Positions 41,999 through 52,090 of a stretch of 64,000 bases of DNA are shown here, in pieces. Position numbers and translations under genes: made by a program. The stretch comes from Pontibacter ruber (GTDB lineage Bacteria > Bacteroidota > Bacteroidia > Cytophagales > Hymenobacteraceae), in assembly GCF_023630205.1 (NCBI RefSeq), contig NZ_JALPRR010000003.1:868001-932000 (forward strand). The letters are read 5' to 3'. The stretch's first letter is position 1, and the number at the start of each line of letters is the position of its first letter. Below the pieces are notes generated by a model. It was not told the DNA's origin, ran no database searches, and saw only the letters and a list, made by a program, of their open reading frames with translations.

Positions 41999-44900
41999 CT
42001 ATTGTTGTGTTCTGATTTCCTGCAACGCTTCTTCACGGCGCTCCACCTTTCTTGCTTTTCTGGATTCCAGGCTGCGGAAAAGGTCGGAGAAGTTATCATA
42101 ATCGCGTACGAAGATCAGCGAGAGGCCTGTTTCGCGTATATCGCCTTCAATAATGTCTTCGTACCTGTCTCGCTGGAAACCACTTACCCGCAGGCGTCCG
42201 TCCGGTGTAAGCGAATATTCTACGGTAATATTGCCGCCAAAGCCTCCGCCTGCACTTTGTTGCGGCCCTTTGCCTTCCAGCCCGATAGCGCTGCCTACTC
42301 TTACCGTCAGCCGCTCGTTCAGGAACTGCTGGCGTACCGCCACATCCAGGTCCGTGCGGCCTTCAGCTGAACCCGATGAGTAGTCTTCGTAGGAGTTAAC
42401 ACCAAGTTCGAGGCCGAGGCCACCGGCATAGCGCTGCGTAAGGTTATTTAACTGATCGCTCATGACCCCACTCAGGGAGTTGCGAGCAGTAGAGGCAAAA
42501 CCACCACCAGAACTCTGAAGCGGGTCAGGGGCCATAAAGCGGCCTAGTACCAGCAGCGAGAAAACCTGTTTGTTCATTTCTGCCTCGTCCTGGCGCAGCG
42601 TTATCAGTTTATTTTCGATCTGTCCGTCATAAGCATTGCGCTGCTGCTCGGGTAACTGTATGTCAAATCCAATCTCCGGCTTCAGCATTTCACCTTCTAC
42701 ATTCACGTATACCTGGAACGGCAGCTGAGTACGGTAGCGGTTTTGTTCGGCCTGCTCCAGTGAGGCCAGCTCTGAAGAAACCAGTTCCAGTGGGGCCGTT
42801 TTAATGTTATAAATAGCTGTTATGTTGATGTCTGCCTGCAGCGGGTCACCTTCCCAGGCAACGTAGCTGCCTTTGGCAATATCCAGTTCCCGTGATACAA
42901 TGTCGTAAAAGGCCATTTTATATTGTCCTTCTGTGATTTCATATCGCCCTGTCATATTCATCTGGCCGCTTGGTGTCATGCCAAATACGATCGGAGAAGC
43001 TTCGCCTTTAACAACGAGGTTGTCACCCGTGATCGGGTCCATGATGATGGTGATCGGTGTAGCATCAGTAACCGTTATCTCTACTTCGATATCAGCCCCT
43101 ACAAAGCCTGATTGAGCTGCCTCTTCCTCCAGCCCTCGCTTGAGTATTACATTCAGCGAATCGCTCAGGTCTACAAACTCTACAATGCCTTCGCGTTCGG
43201 CAGCACCGGCTTCGTCTGCGGGAACTACGGCCGTAAGAGCAGAATTATCCAACACCCGCACCCTGGCATTTATTTCAGGTTCTGCCAGGTTACCAGTTAT
43301 GGTTGCGTCCGCATTGATGCGTACAGTGCCGTAATAGAGGTCATTGTCCTTCGCTGTGGAGTTCATCGCCAGGAAGTTCTGGGTATTGGCACGCAGGTCG
43401 AAGCGGTAATCGGTGTAGGTCTTGGTATAAATGGTGCCGTTGATCTCCAGCGGGTTGTTCAGCGAATCGGAAAGCGTGAAATTGGAGAAATTGATCCCAT
43501 CTTCGTTGAATACCAGTCGCTCGTTCTGCAGGCGGTACACGGCATTCAGCATGGCAACGTTAAACTGAGCCTGGTTAAAGTTAAGCACACCGGTGATGTT
43601 TGGATCGTCCAGCGTACCTGTGATGCGGAGGTTCCCGTTTGCCGTTCCCGCCATATCCTTTACCATACCTTGCATAAACCCTTCCAGTGCTGCCATGCTC
43701 AGGCTGTTGATGTCGGCATTCAGGTTGAGAAGACCGGCGTTAGGCTGCGCTTCGTAGAAGCCGGTAACCAGCATTTGGTTTCCATTGCCGGTAAGTGCAG
43801 CATTTAGGTTATAGCGATTGTTGGCTGCCGTGTTTGCCTGCAGGGCAATGTTTCCCACCGGCGTGCCCATGTAGGCAAAGTTGGAAACGGTGATATCGGA
43901 CGTAAAGCCCGGGCTGCCGGACATGATGTCGCGCAAGGTAGCGGTTCCGTTTATGGTTCCGGCCATGAGGCTGTCCTGCTGTTGGAACGATCGCATCAGA
44001 TAGCCAATATCGAAGTTGCCGAACTGCACCTGCATGGGAGCCGTAGCCGTAACAGGGCCGGTGCTGTTTAGCGCAACAAAGCTGTTATTGCGTTCCAGCC
44101 GGATATTGTGCGCATACAGCAGGTTGGTGTCGAACTGCAGGTAATTGTCCTGTGGTACACGCCACTGGTCGTAGTTGATTACGAGCTGATCCGGATTGAA
44201 GGCAAAGCGGTACCCTTTGCCCAGGCTGTTGAGCAGTCCGCCCAGTACAAAACGTTCCTGCCCGTTGTTCTCGGCCACCGCCAGGCGCATGGTAAGGTCG
44301 TTGTCGCGGGCGGCACCAACCAGCGATACATTTTTAGCTCTGAAGGATGGTGATGTTACATTGCCCAACCCTACATTGTATCCGATCTGGTTACGGTCGC
44401 CTCGGAACTGCAGCGTAAGGTTCTTCAAAGTATAGTCAGTGTACTTGATGGAGCTGAAGGCGCCATCCACTTTCAGTGCCTGGGTTTCGCGGTCGTACGT
44501 TCCGGTTAAAGGCCCGGTCAGTTGCAGTTCCATCAGGCCCGGTACAAAAGAGGTGATCAGGTCGGTACGTTTCAGCCCGATCTCAAAGGCAAAATCTCCC
44601 AGGCTCAGGTCGGCAGGGTAGGGCGGGTCAGGCTGCAGGTCGAAATAATTGGAAAAGTGCTTTTGCATGGCCGTAGGCAATGTTGCCAGGGTGTTGGCAA
44701 AGCGCATTTCTGCATCCATGGCATCGGAGGTCACATTTACAGCTAGACCGCCGCCACGCTGGTCCAGCGTAAGCAGCAACGAGTCGATCGGGAATGTTTT
44801 CTGGTTGTGGCGCACCAGGAACTGGCGCATCTCCATCTTTCCGCTTAAGGTGCCTGCATCTGCACCGGTGAAATTACCTGTGATACGCCCCTGCAGCCCC

Positions 44901-47035
44901 AGTTCTTCCCCATACAAGTTAAGCTTCTTCAGGTCGGCGCCGCCCAGGTCAAGGGCAAAGTTATAGTTTGGCTGCCGGCTGTTGCGCAGGTTAAAATCTC
45001 CGTTCAGGTTAAAGTTCAGGTTCTGGTCCCGGGATGTGGCCGCTACCGTATACAGGTTCCGGTTGATGGTCGCATCCATACCAATGTTACGGTAAGTATA
45101 GTTGTTGTAGCTCAGCTCCCGTACCTGTGCTTTTGCCTGTGCCCGCATGGTTTCGGGTGTCAGGCCGGCTCCTTTTATAGTTGCCGACATCGACACAATG
45201 CCTACCCCCAGGCTGTCGGTCAGCAGCTTGCTTACATCCAGGCGGTTGGTGGTGATGGTGGCGGTAAAAGGCTCAGCGCCTTTTGGCCCCGGATCCATGT
45301 TCACTACGGCATCCACGTTGCCGGCAGAGCTCCGGATGTTGGCAGTAGCATCGAAGGAGGTAAGGCCACCGCGGTAGGTACCCGTCATGTTCAGGGTGCT
45401 GGGAATACGCACATTGGGCGGCAACGTTCCGGGCGGGGTCAGGGCCAGGATGTCGGTGCGGGTGGTGGCAAGCCGATTGATGTCCAAGTCCATGTACAGT
45501 TTATCCGGCTCCATGATGTTGCGGATGTTGCCACGCACGCTTATGTTGGTACCTTGCAGACCGGCTATCTGCAGGCGTGGTATGGTCAGGTTATCCAGGC
45601 GGCCTTGTACCTGCCCGTCTACACGAAGCGTGGAGTTGGCGATCTTACGGAACGAGGGGTTCGCAGCCATATCCGGAGCAAAGTATAGCACATCCTGCAT
45701 GCCAATGCGGCTGTTTTCGATGTCAAGGTCAAGGGCCAGCAGGTCCGGGTTTTCTGAAACCGCTTCCATGGAAGGGTAGCGTACGGCCAGTTCCTTGTTG
45801 ATCTGGCTGTAGCCGGTCTTCAGGTTCAGGTCGCTGAGGCTGGCGCGGGTCGAGTCCACGTTCACAGCTGCCTGCAGGTTTTGTACTTCAAAGCCACTTT
45901 TCTCTTTAAGCTTTAACTGGTTTATATCCAGCGTCATTTTGCTTAGGCTGTAAAGTATATCTTCAGCATCGAGTTGCACATTGCTGAAGCGCAGGTGGTC
46001 GTAATCCATGCCCCGTTTCAGCTCCGGAGCATTGAAATTATCGAAAGCCACGTCTACTCCCGATACATCCATTTTCCCCAGGTTCAGCACCCAGTTCACG
46101 GGCTGGCCCTGGGTTTCTTCTACGGCTTTGTCGAGTTCTTCTGCGGTGCGCTCCGGGTTCACGGCCAGTGAGTCGGATGGTTTATACTTGTCTTGGGAGT
46201 AGGCAACAGAGGTGTTGTGCAGGTCAAAGCTTTTCAGGTCGATGCGGGCATTGGGCAGGTCAATATTATCCGCTACAAGCTCTGACTTGCCAAGTTTTAG
46301 ATTGATGCGCTGCTCTGCAACCCGGTTCACATAGTTTACTTTCAGGTTCTCCAGTTCCACCCGGTTCAGGCCAAACTGCATGGTCAGGGGCTCGGCTTCT
46401 GAGGTGGTGTCCGGCGGGAGTTTGGTCTGCACATAATCTACCCAGGTGTTGCGCAATTCTATTTCATCCACCAGGTATTTCTCTGCATCCAGGTCCAGCT
46501 CATCCATGGTGGTGACCAGTTGCCCCACGCGGGTCCGGATGTGGTTGCCTCCCAGCTCATCGTTAAAGTTCACGTACACGTTCTCCAGGTTGATCAGGTC
46601 CAGGTTGATCTTCATGGCTCCTGCCGTGGTGTCGACGGGCTGGGCTGCAGTGGTATCGGTGGCAAAAGCATCCAGTATAAAATCATAGTTGGTGCTGCTA
46701 TCGGGCCGTATGTGCAGTTTGGCCGTGGCGTTCTGCAGGTCCAGCTTGCTCACATTTACTTCTCCTTTCAGCAACGAAAGGATCTTCATGTCTGCTCCCA
46801 GGCGCTCGCTGTACCAGAGCGTGTCCTGTTGCTGGTCTTCTATGTATACCTCTTTCAGCACCAGTGCATTACGCCAGTCGGTGGTAAAGCTACCGATGCG
46901 CACCTCGGTCTTCAGGGTCTTGGAAAGGTAGGAGGCACCCTTGTGTGCTGCAAAGTTTTGCACCGCAGGAAACTGAAGGGCAACAACAATAAGGAGCAGC
47001 AATGCGACTATTGCAATGAGCAGCCACATAAGCAC
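41999..47035 (-). CDS. tamB: Translocation and assembly module protein TamB
   Basis: This 1678-residue protein has an N-terminal inner-membrane anchor (residues ~3-22, WLLIAIVALLLLIVVALQF) followed by a very long beta-helical periplasmic AsmA-like/DUF490 body. The C-terminal TamB domain is at ~1270-1660, with the conserved ITVTDATPITIIMDPITGDN-type and EITEGQYKMAFYDIV strands. TamB bridges inner and outer membranes, moving lipids and/or helping assemble outer-membrane proteins, with its TamA-type partner. I keep GTG 47035; ATG 47029 is an alternative two codons in. The next gene, tamL, is coupled. A region of ~250 bases upstream has no gene. Confidence 0.92.
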   Translation of the reverse strand: MLMWLLIAIVALLLLIVVALQFPAVQNFAAHKGASYLSKTLKTEVRIGSFTTDWRNALVLKEVYIEDQQQDTLWYSERLGADMKILSLLKGEVNVSKLDLQNATAKLHIRPDSSTNYDFILDAFATDTTAAQPVDTTAGAMKINLDLINLENVYVNFNDELGGNHIRTRVGQLVTTMDELDLDAEKYLVDEIELRNTWVDYVQTKLPPDTTSEAEPLTMQFGLNRVELENLKVNYVNRVAEQRINLKLGKSELVADNIDLPNARIDLKSFDLHNTSVAYSQDKYKPSDSLAVNPERTAEELDKAVEETQGQPVNWVLNLGKMDVSGVDVAFDNFNAPELKRGMDYDHLRFSNVQLDAEDILYSLSKMTLDINQLKLKEKSGFEVQNLQAAVNVDSTRASLSDLNLKTGYSQINKELAVRYPSMEAVSENPDLLALDLDIENSRIGMQDVLYFAPDMAANPSFRKIANSTLRVDGQVQGRLDNLTIPRLQIAGLQGTNISVRGNIRNIMEPDKLYMDLDINRLATTRTDILALTPPGTLPPNVRIPSTLNMTGTYRGGLTSFDATANIRSSAGNVDAVVNMDPGPKGAEPFTATITTNRLDVSKLLTDSLGVGIVSMSATIKGAGLTPETMRAQAKAQVRELSYNNYTYRNIGMDATINRNLYTVAATSRDQNLNFNLNGDFNLRNSRQPNYNFALDLGGADLKKLNLYGEELGLQGRITGNFTGADAGTLSGKMEMRQFLVRHNQKTFPIDSLLLTLDQRGGGLAVNVTSDAMDAEMRFANTLATLPTAMQKHFSNYFDLQPDPPYPADLSLGDFAFEIGLKRTDLITSFVPGLMELQLTGPLTGTYDRETQALKVDGAFSSIKYTDYTLKNLTLQFRGDRNQIGYNVGLGNVTSPSFRAKNVSLVGAARDNDLTMRLAVAENNGQERFVLGGLLNSLGKGYRFAFNPDQLVINYDQWRVPQDNYLQFDTNLLYAHNIRLERNNSFVALNSTGPVTATAPMQVQFGNFDIGYLMRSFQQQDSLMAGTINGTATLRDIMSGSPGFTSDITVSNFAYMGTPVGNIALQANTAANNRYNLNAALTGNGNQMLVTGFYEAQPNAGLLNLNADINSLSMAALEGFMQGMVKDMAGTANGNLRITGTLDDPNITGVLNFNQAQFNVAMLNAVYRLQNERLVFNEDGINFSNFTLSDSLNNPLEINGTIYTKTYTDYRFDLRANTQNFLAMNSTAKDNDLYYGTVRINADATITGNLAEPEINARVRVLDNSALTAVVPADEAGAAEREGIVEFVDLSDSLNVILKRGLEEEAAQSGFVGADIEVEITVTDATPITIIMDPITGDNLVVKGEASPIVFGMTPSGQMNMTGRYEITEGQYKMAFYDIVSRELDIAKGSYVAWEGDPLQADINITAIYNIKTAPLELVSSELASLEQAEQNRYRTQLPFQVYVNVEGEMLKPEIGFDIQLPEQQRNAYDGQIENKLITLRQDEAEMNKQVFSLLVLGRFMAPDPLQSSGGGFASTARNSLSGVMSDQLNNLTQRYAGGLGLELGVNSYEDYSSGSAEGRTDLDVAVRQQFLNERLTVRVGSAIGLEGKGPQQSAGGGFGGNITVEYSLTPDGRLRVSGFQRDRYEDIIEGDIRETGLSLIFVRDYDNFSDLFRSLESRKARKVERREEALQEIRTQQ

Positions 47036-47287
47036 CTTCAGGAAAGTAATTCCGATATGTTTGGCAGAGGCGATAGTTCTACGATTTAGGGTCTACGACT
47101 TGCCTTTACGGATTTAGAGGGTATAGGATGAACTGTAATATGAATTTTTTTGCACTAAAATTGGGATATAGCTGCAGAAAGGAATCAGATATAGAAATGT
47201 AGTAGTACGAAAGTATAGTTTTGGATTGATGTACAATGGGTGATCCGAAGTATAAATAGTTATATCCAGACAGGTATAATGTGATCT

Positions 47288-48163
47288 TTACCGGATAGTA
47301 AGTGGGGATTGCGGCTCTTGAGCAAGTATAAATTGCAGGATCTCATCGTTTACCTGTTTTGCCTTCTCGTGGTGCAGCCAATGGGTGGCATCGCTCTGGA
47401 ACACCAGCTTTCCATTGCTGCATTTTTCTATACTTTGCAAAGCCATCTCCGGCACCAGGAATTTGTCCTGTTTTCCCCAGATCAGCAGGGTTGGCGAGCT
47501 GATCTCGTGGTCCGCATCAAAGTTTTTATACTTGTATGCCCGGTACCAGTTAAACATCGCGTTGAGCGCGCCCGGCTGCTTCCAGGCCTCTTCGTAGCGC
47601 TCGAGCATGTCATCAGTAAATGTGCCGGGTTTGGAAGAGTTGATCATTGCCTGTTTGAGTATGGTGAAATCGATGACAGAACCCAGCAATTCAGGAAGTA
47701 TAGGCAATTGGAAAAAAGCCGCATAAGAGCTCTTCAGCATTTGTTCCGGGTCTTTGGTCAGGTGCTCGTGCATGACGGCAGGGTGTGGCATGTTGAGGAT
47801 GACCAATGATGAGATAAGCGCCGGGTGCTGCATAGCCGTAGCCCAGGCAACGGCACCTCCCCAGTCGTGGCCTACCAGCACCACCTTATTAGTGGTAAGC
47901 TGTGGGATGAGGCCGGCAATATCACACGTCAGGTTTTCGATGGTGTAATCGTCTACGTTTTCGGGCTTGCTGCTGAGGTTGTAGCCGCGCTGATCGGCTG
48001 CCACTGCCCGGAATCCTTTTTCAGCAAAAAAGTCCAGCTGTTTGTGCCAGCCATACCAGAACTCCGGAAAACCGTGCAGAAACAGCATAACCTGCCCATC
48101 CTGATTGCCAGCCTCTACTGCATGCAGGCTGATGTCGCCGATCTGATAATATCTCTCTTCCAT
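47288..48163 (-). CDS. Alpha/beta hydrolase, epoxide hydrolase-like
   Basis: This 291-residue protein has the oxyanion motif FLHGFPEFWYGW (about residues 28-39), nucleophile elbow GHDWGGAVAW with an aspartate (about D100), a charge-relay aspartate in WGKQDKFLVP and histidine in ATHWLHHE near the C-terminus. An aspartate nucleophile with HGFPE is typical of epoxide hydrolases and haloalkane/fluoroacetate dehalogenases; epoxide hydrolase is slightly favoured. It may be soluble or cytoplasmic; no signal peptide is seen. It is a single gene. Confidence 0.85.
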   Translation of the reverse strand: MEERYYQIGDISLHAVEAGNQDGQVMLFLHGFPEFWYGWHKQLDFFAEKGFRAVAADQRGYNLSSKPENVDDYTIENLTCDIAGLIPQLTTNKVVLVGHDWGGAVAWATAMQHPALISSLVILNMPHPAVMHEHLTKDPEQMLKSSYAAFFQLPILPELLGSVIDFTILKQAMINSSKPGTFTDDMLERYEEAWKQPGALNAMFNWYRAYKYKNFDADHEISSPTLLIWGKQDKFLVPEMALQSIEKCSNGKLVFQSDATHWLHHEKAKQVNDEILQFILAQEPQSPLTIR

Positions 48164-48187
48164 AGCTACCTATTATCTTTTACTGAA

Positions 48188-48224
48188 AAAAAAGGCCGGA
48201 GGTCAAATCCTCCGGCCTTTTTTG
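48188..48224 (-). terminator. Terminator after the M28 peptidase gene
   Basis: AAAAGGCCGGAGG and CCTCCGGCCTTTT form a 13-bp stem with a TCAAAT loop. A-runs on the left give the minus-strand T-run. It lies between the hydrolase start and the M28 stop. Confidence 0.85.
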
Positions 48225-48266
48225 TTATATAATATGCGGTTATAGCACCAAAATACTGAATTTAAC

Positions 48267-49925
48267 TTATCGCGCGACTGAAGTGCTGAAGCGGGTGCCG
48301 AAGAAATCGCCGGGTTTCCAGCTTGGTCTTTGCGGGTTCTGTGCCACCTGGTAGCTGATCAGGAAATTAAGCTGCACGTACTTGCGTCCGGCCTCGAAAT
48401 CGAAGGTGTCGTTTAGCTCGTCCTGTGGCTTGTGGTAGTGCTTCTCGCGCCATACTTCCACCTGCTTGTTCAGGTTGTTTTGCCCGTCTGCGGTCTTGTT
48501 GCCATACTTGATGTGCAGGGCAGGAACACCCTGAACCACAAAGCTGTATTGATCGCTGCGGACAAAGCGGTTCTGGTTCGGCTCCGGATCGGCCTCAACA
48601 CTCAGGCCAAGGTACGAGCTGGCATTTGCCACCTGTTCTTCCAGGCTGGAGTGGTTCGCACCCAGGGCTACTACCGACAGCAGCGGGGCAATGATGGTAG
48701 GCATATCGGTGTTGATGTTGGCTACCATACTTTGCTTCGGCACGGTAGGATATTTGGCAAAATAGGCGGAGCCCAGTAAGCCCATCTCTTCGGCTGTTAC
48801 CATCACCAGCAATACCGAGCGTTTCGGCTTTTCTTTCAGTGCTGTGTAGAGCCTGGCAATTTCCAGTACGCTGGCAACCCCGGAGGCATTGTCGTGTGCA
48901 CCGTTGTAGATCGAATCGCCATTGATTGGCGTGCCGACACCTACGTGGTCCAGGTGAGCGCTGTGCACCACGTATTCGTCTTTCAGCTTCGGATCCGAGC
49001 CTGTGATCTTGCCCACCACGTTGTAGCTTTCGATATCCTGATAAGTGGAGGTATAGGCTGCGCTGATGGTGGCATTCAACGGGGCAGAGGACGGTGTGCC
49101 GCTTTTCAGGGCAGCTACTGTCTTGTCCAGCTCCAGGCCGGCACCTGCCAGGTACTTGGCCATGGTTTCGGCGTTGATGCTGGCCAGCAGCCTGATTTGG
49201 TTAGAAACGTAGTTGCGGGAAACAGCTACTTTGCCATCCGGGCCCATCACGCTGTAAACCCCTTTCTTAAGGTCCGGCACGGAGGCAGCAGGGCTGGTAG
49301 CGCCTACAATAACCCCAATGGCCCCGTGCTGTGCAGCCGTGCGGAGGATGGTCTGCATGTCCATGCTGTAGGAGGCTACGGTGTTCGGGAAGCTTTGCGG
49401 GGTGCCGCGCACGATCAGGACGATCTTTCCTTTCACATCCAGGCCTGCGTAGTCGTCGTAGCCCATGTCCGGTGCGCTGATGCCATATCCGGCAAATACC
49501 AGCGGCGCTTCGACGCTTACAGCCTGCTCTTCAGCGTGTGGGTAGATGGTGTATTCTTTTCCAAAGGTCAGGAGCTCCTGCACGCCCTGGCTGCTTTTGC
49601 TGCTGAAGGTAGCGTCAGCCCCGGTAAAGGACTTGCGAATGCGTACGCGCTGCAGGTAGGTGTTGTCTTCTCCAGCGGGCTCTACGCCCAGCTTCTTATA
49701 CTTGTCTGTTACATAGTCAACAGCCATCTGGTAGCCTTCGGTGCCGGGCTGGCGGCCTTTCAGCTTGTCATCTGCCAGATACTGAATATGGCCTTTGATT
49801 GCTTTGGGCTTTACCTTTTTCAGCGCCTTTGTTACATCCTTGTTCACATCCAAGTTTTGGGAAAAGGAGCTTTGGGTAAAAAGCAGCAGCCCGCAGAGGC
49901 AGGCTAGGGAAGGAGTTATTCTCAT
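48267..49925 (-). CDS. Secreted M28 family zinc aminopeptidase with PA domain
   Basis: This 552-residue protein has signal peptide MRITPSLACLCGLLLFTQSSFS. A protease-associated insert is at ~140-270 (VFAGYGISAPDMGYDDYAG; GKIVLIVRG). Zinc-ligand motifs follow: HSAHLDHVG (His, Asp), GAHDNASGV (bridging Asp), TAEEMGLLGS (catalytic Glu and zinc Glu), INTDMP (Asp) and HYHKPQDE (last His). It likely trims peptides in the periplasm or outside the cell. It is a single gene with terminator. Confidence 0.9.
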   Translation of the reverse strand: MRITPSLACLCGLLLFTQSSFSQNLDVNKDVTKALKKVKPKAIKGHIQYLADDKLKGRQPGTEGYQMAVDYVTDKYKKLGVEPAGEDNTYLQRVRIRKSFTGADATFSSKSSQGVQELLTFGKEYTIYPHAEEQAVSVEAPLVFAGYGISAPDMGYDDYAGLDVKGKIVLIVRGTPQSFPNTVASYSMDMQTILRTAAQHGAIGVIVGATSPAASVPDLKKGVYSVMGPDGKVAVSRNYVSNQIRLLASINAETMAKYLAGAGLELDKTVAALKSGTPSSAPLNATISAAYTSTYQDIESYNVVGKITGSDPKLKDEYVVHSAHLDHVGVGTPINGDSIYNGAHDNASGVASVLEIARLYTALKEKPKRSVLLVMVTAEEMGLLGSAYFAKYPTVPKQSMVANINTDMPTIIAPLLSVVALGANHSSLEEQVANASSYLGLSVEADPEPNQNRFVRSDQYSFVVQGVPALHIKYGNKTADGQNNLNKQVEVWREKHYHKPQDELNDTFDFEAGRKYVQLNFLISYQVAQNPQRPSWKPGDFFGTRFSTSVAR

Positions 49926-50045
49926 GTCTTCAGTTCGGTTAGCAATGGAAGGCCTAAATATAGCACTTTCCCTGAAGATGGCTGCCTCTGCGGGTACAAT
50001 TCGATGGCTGAGTGGCTGAGGCGGGATAAAGAAAGTATAACCGGA

Positions 50046-50597
50046 CTACAGGCGGCTATACCTGCCCATCAGCTCGCCGGAGCCCAGCACATGTTGCTCC
50101 ATGGCTTTCAGCAGGTCTTGCCTGCTGCTGCCCTCGCGCAAGCCAAGCTTCCGGTCCAGTGCGTAGAGTTTGAAATAGTAGCGGTGCGTGCCGCCGGGAG
50201 GACAGGGGCCGCCATACTGCACGTTACCGAAATCATTCCGGCCTTCTGTACCGGGTTTGCTGTCTTCGCGGATGAGCGTGGTGGCTGGGTCAATGTCCCA
50301 GACCAGCCAATGGGTCCAGGTGCCACCCGGCGCATCCGGATCGTCTACGATCAGGGCCAGGCTTTGCGTGCCCTCCGGTAACCTGCCCACTTCCAGCGCC
50401 GGATTTATATTTTCCCCGTCGCAAGTATAGCGGGAGGGTATATGTTCACCTTCGCGAAAAGCGGGGCTACTCACAGATAGGCGGACTGTGCTTTTTGTTT
50501 CCATAGTTTTTTTTGCGTTTGAAGTGGCACATAACTTACATGAAAAGGCAAGTAGTATACAGATAAAGTATACGTTACCAGTGTGTTTTGCCTGCAT
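50046..50597 (-). CDS. YbhB/YbcL-type PEBP (Raf kinase inhibitor-like) protein
   Basis: The 183-residue frame has the PEBP core: SPAFREGEHIPSRYTCDGEN, LALIVDDPDAPGGTWTHWLVW with the DPDAP ligand-binding motif, and the GGPCPPGGTHRYYFKLYALD block. PEBP folds bind anions or lipids; the bacterial role is unclear. The start is uncertain. The long frame adds MQAKHTGNVYFICILLAFSC and a plausible cleavage site after SNA, which suggests export as in YbcL. ATG 50502-50504 gives a cytoplasmic YbhB-like form of 152 residues. Neither has a ribosome site. Confidence 0.85.
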   Translation of the reverse strand: MQAKHTGNVYFICILLAFSCKLCATSNAKKTMETKSTVRLSVSSPAFREGEHIPSRYTCDGENINPALEVGRLPEGTQSLALIVDDPDAPGGTWTHWLVWDIDPATTLIREDSKPGTEGRNDFGNVQYGGPCPPGGTHRYYFKLYALDRKLGLREGSSRQDLLKAMEQHVLGSGELMGRYSRL

Positions 50598-50646
50598 TTA
50601 TAATATATACTTTAACTAAAATTGAGAAGCGCCTGCAGGCTTTTTG

Positions 50647-51645
50647 TCAGGCCAGCAGCCACATGCGCGCTTCATCCTCTGTCAGGAAGTACTGCAGGGT
50701 GTAGGGCAGGTTCATGCACTCGAGCTTGCTGCAGATAGAGTCGCTCATGGTTTGCTGCAGGGAGTCGGGAGAAGCGACAATGGCCAGCTTTTTGAGATTT
50801 GCTCTGTTGGCAATGTTCGTGGTTGTATGTACCACCCAGGACTGATCTGCAAGTGTGAGCACACCCAGTTTGTAGTTGATGAGCAGCATTATTTCGAGTT
50901 TGTGCTCCAACACTGCCCGGGCTGCCTTTAACATGCTATACCGGTACTCGCGGCTTTGCGGCGGCCTTAACCATCGGAGCGAGAGCAGGCTTTTCTTTTT
51001 GTCAATCTTTATCTCTACATAGTCGGTCCGATACTCAATGCTAACGGTATCTGCCTTGTCTGTAACAGGAGTCGGGTTTTGAGTATCTGATGCGGCATGA
51101 GGCTGTAGATTCAGCTTTCTCAGTTCTTTCAGGTTGAAGTTAAAAGGAATGGCGATACGTTCGTTTAATCCGTCGGCAGCTGGCATATCCTTGAACAGCC
51201 AGGCTTTTGCTTCTTGCTCAGAGGTAAATACCTGCGAGATGTAAGGGAAATTGTGCACCTTGTCTACAACCACCTCGTGCGCAAATAACTGCGCTTCGTC
51301 GGTCGACAGTACCCTGGCGCAGTAGCGCAACAAGGAATGCTTCATCACTTCTTTCAGAAACGATGCGGTCCAGTTCTGGTCGGCAATGGTAGGGGTGCCC
51401 ATCATTGTAAAATCTATCAGGAGCATTTTAGCCCGCAGGGTGGCAATGCATACGGCAATGGAGCGGATTCCCTGCTTGTACTCTTTGCTGCTTACGGGTC
51501 TGTGCCAACGTGCCTCCAGGCATTTGGCAGCAGGTAAAAAGCAAAAGGTTAGATATTCAGTTTCTGCGCTATTCGTCAGCGCATTTGCCGTATGGGTATT
51601 AAGTTGTTTTTCTGGCTGCCCGTGGGCAGGTTGTAAAGTTTTCAT
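50647..51645 (-). CDS. Protein with two STAS/SEC14-like domain copies
   Basis: This 332-residue soluble protein is built from two related ~130-residue units, residues ~28-160 and ~200-332. Each has a strand-W-RP-S-EYR start (LEARWHRPVSSKEYKQGIRS and LSLRWLRPPQSREYRYSMLK), an aliphatic strand with D/N (KMLLIDFTMMG; IMLLINYKLG), then T-x-ADQ(N/S)W and a C-terminal EAxxWL. The pattern matches SpoIIAA/STAS-SEC14-like Bacteroidota regulators of unknown function. No signal peptide. It is a single gene. Confidence 0.6.
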   Translation of the reverse strand: MKTLQPAHGQPEKQLNTHTANALTNSAETEYLTFCFLPAAKCLEARWHRPVSSKEYKQGIRSIAVCIATLRAKMLLIDFTMMGTPTIADQNWTASFLKEVMKHSLLRYCARVLSTDEAQLFAHEVVVDKVHNFPYISQVFTSEQEAKAWLFKDMPAADGLNERIAIPFNFNLKELRKLNLQPHAASDTQNPTPVTDKADTVSIEYRTDYVEIKIDKKKSLLSLRWLRPPQSREYRYSMLKAARAVLEHKLEIMLLINYKLGVLTLADQSWVVHTTTNIANRANLKKLAIVASPDSLQQTMSDSICSKLECMNLPYTLQYFLTEDEARMWLLA

Positions 51646-52090
51646 GCGTACTATTTTGTTCTACTGCTGGAGTGTCTGCTCAGTAGTAATGCTAAAAACA
51701 ATATGTTCCGACTTCCCTCTTGTTCAGCCGTAAACGCGCTCAGTATTTACCCGGGACGGGCACGGATGAATATTCAAGTATACGTGTTTAAACCAGAAGC
51801 TAAGTAATTGAGTTCATTGGATTTAGGCTTGTGTTATGGGTTGTGCAGGTGCGATGCAGCCCGGAAATGATGGGCCAGTTTATTCACAGTTTATACTTAG
51901 CTGTTCATCAGCAAATTCAGCCTTTTCACTAAATATCCTGCGAACAAGAAACTTTCATTCTTGCCGGTAAAAAGATCACGAAATGGTGAATCAGCCTGCA
52001 GTATTTCGGTACTATACTTCCTTCAGCATGCAACTACATTACATTACTTCAGCGCCTGCAGTGGCTGTAAAGGGACACCAGCTATTCTAG
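51646..52090. other. Intergenic, nothing recognised
   Basis: About 450 bases of mixed composition with no credible frame on either strand. Confidence 0.4.

Noticed and set aside
48894-49907. 337-codon plus-strand frame
   Set aside because: It lies wholly opposite the M28 peptidase gene, whose zinc motifs are unmistakable. GC-rich third positions create the long shadow frame.
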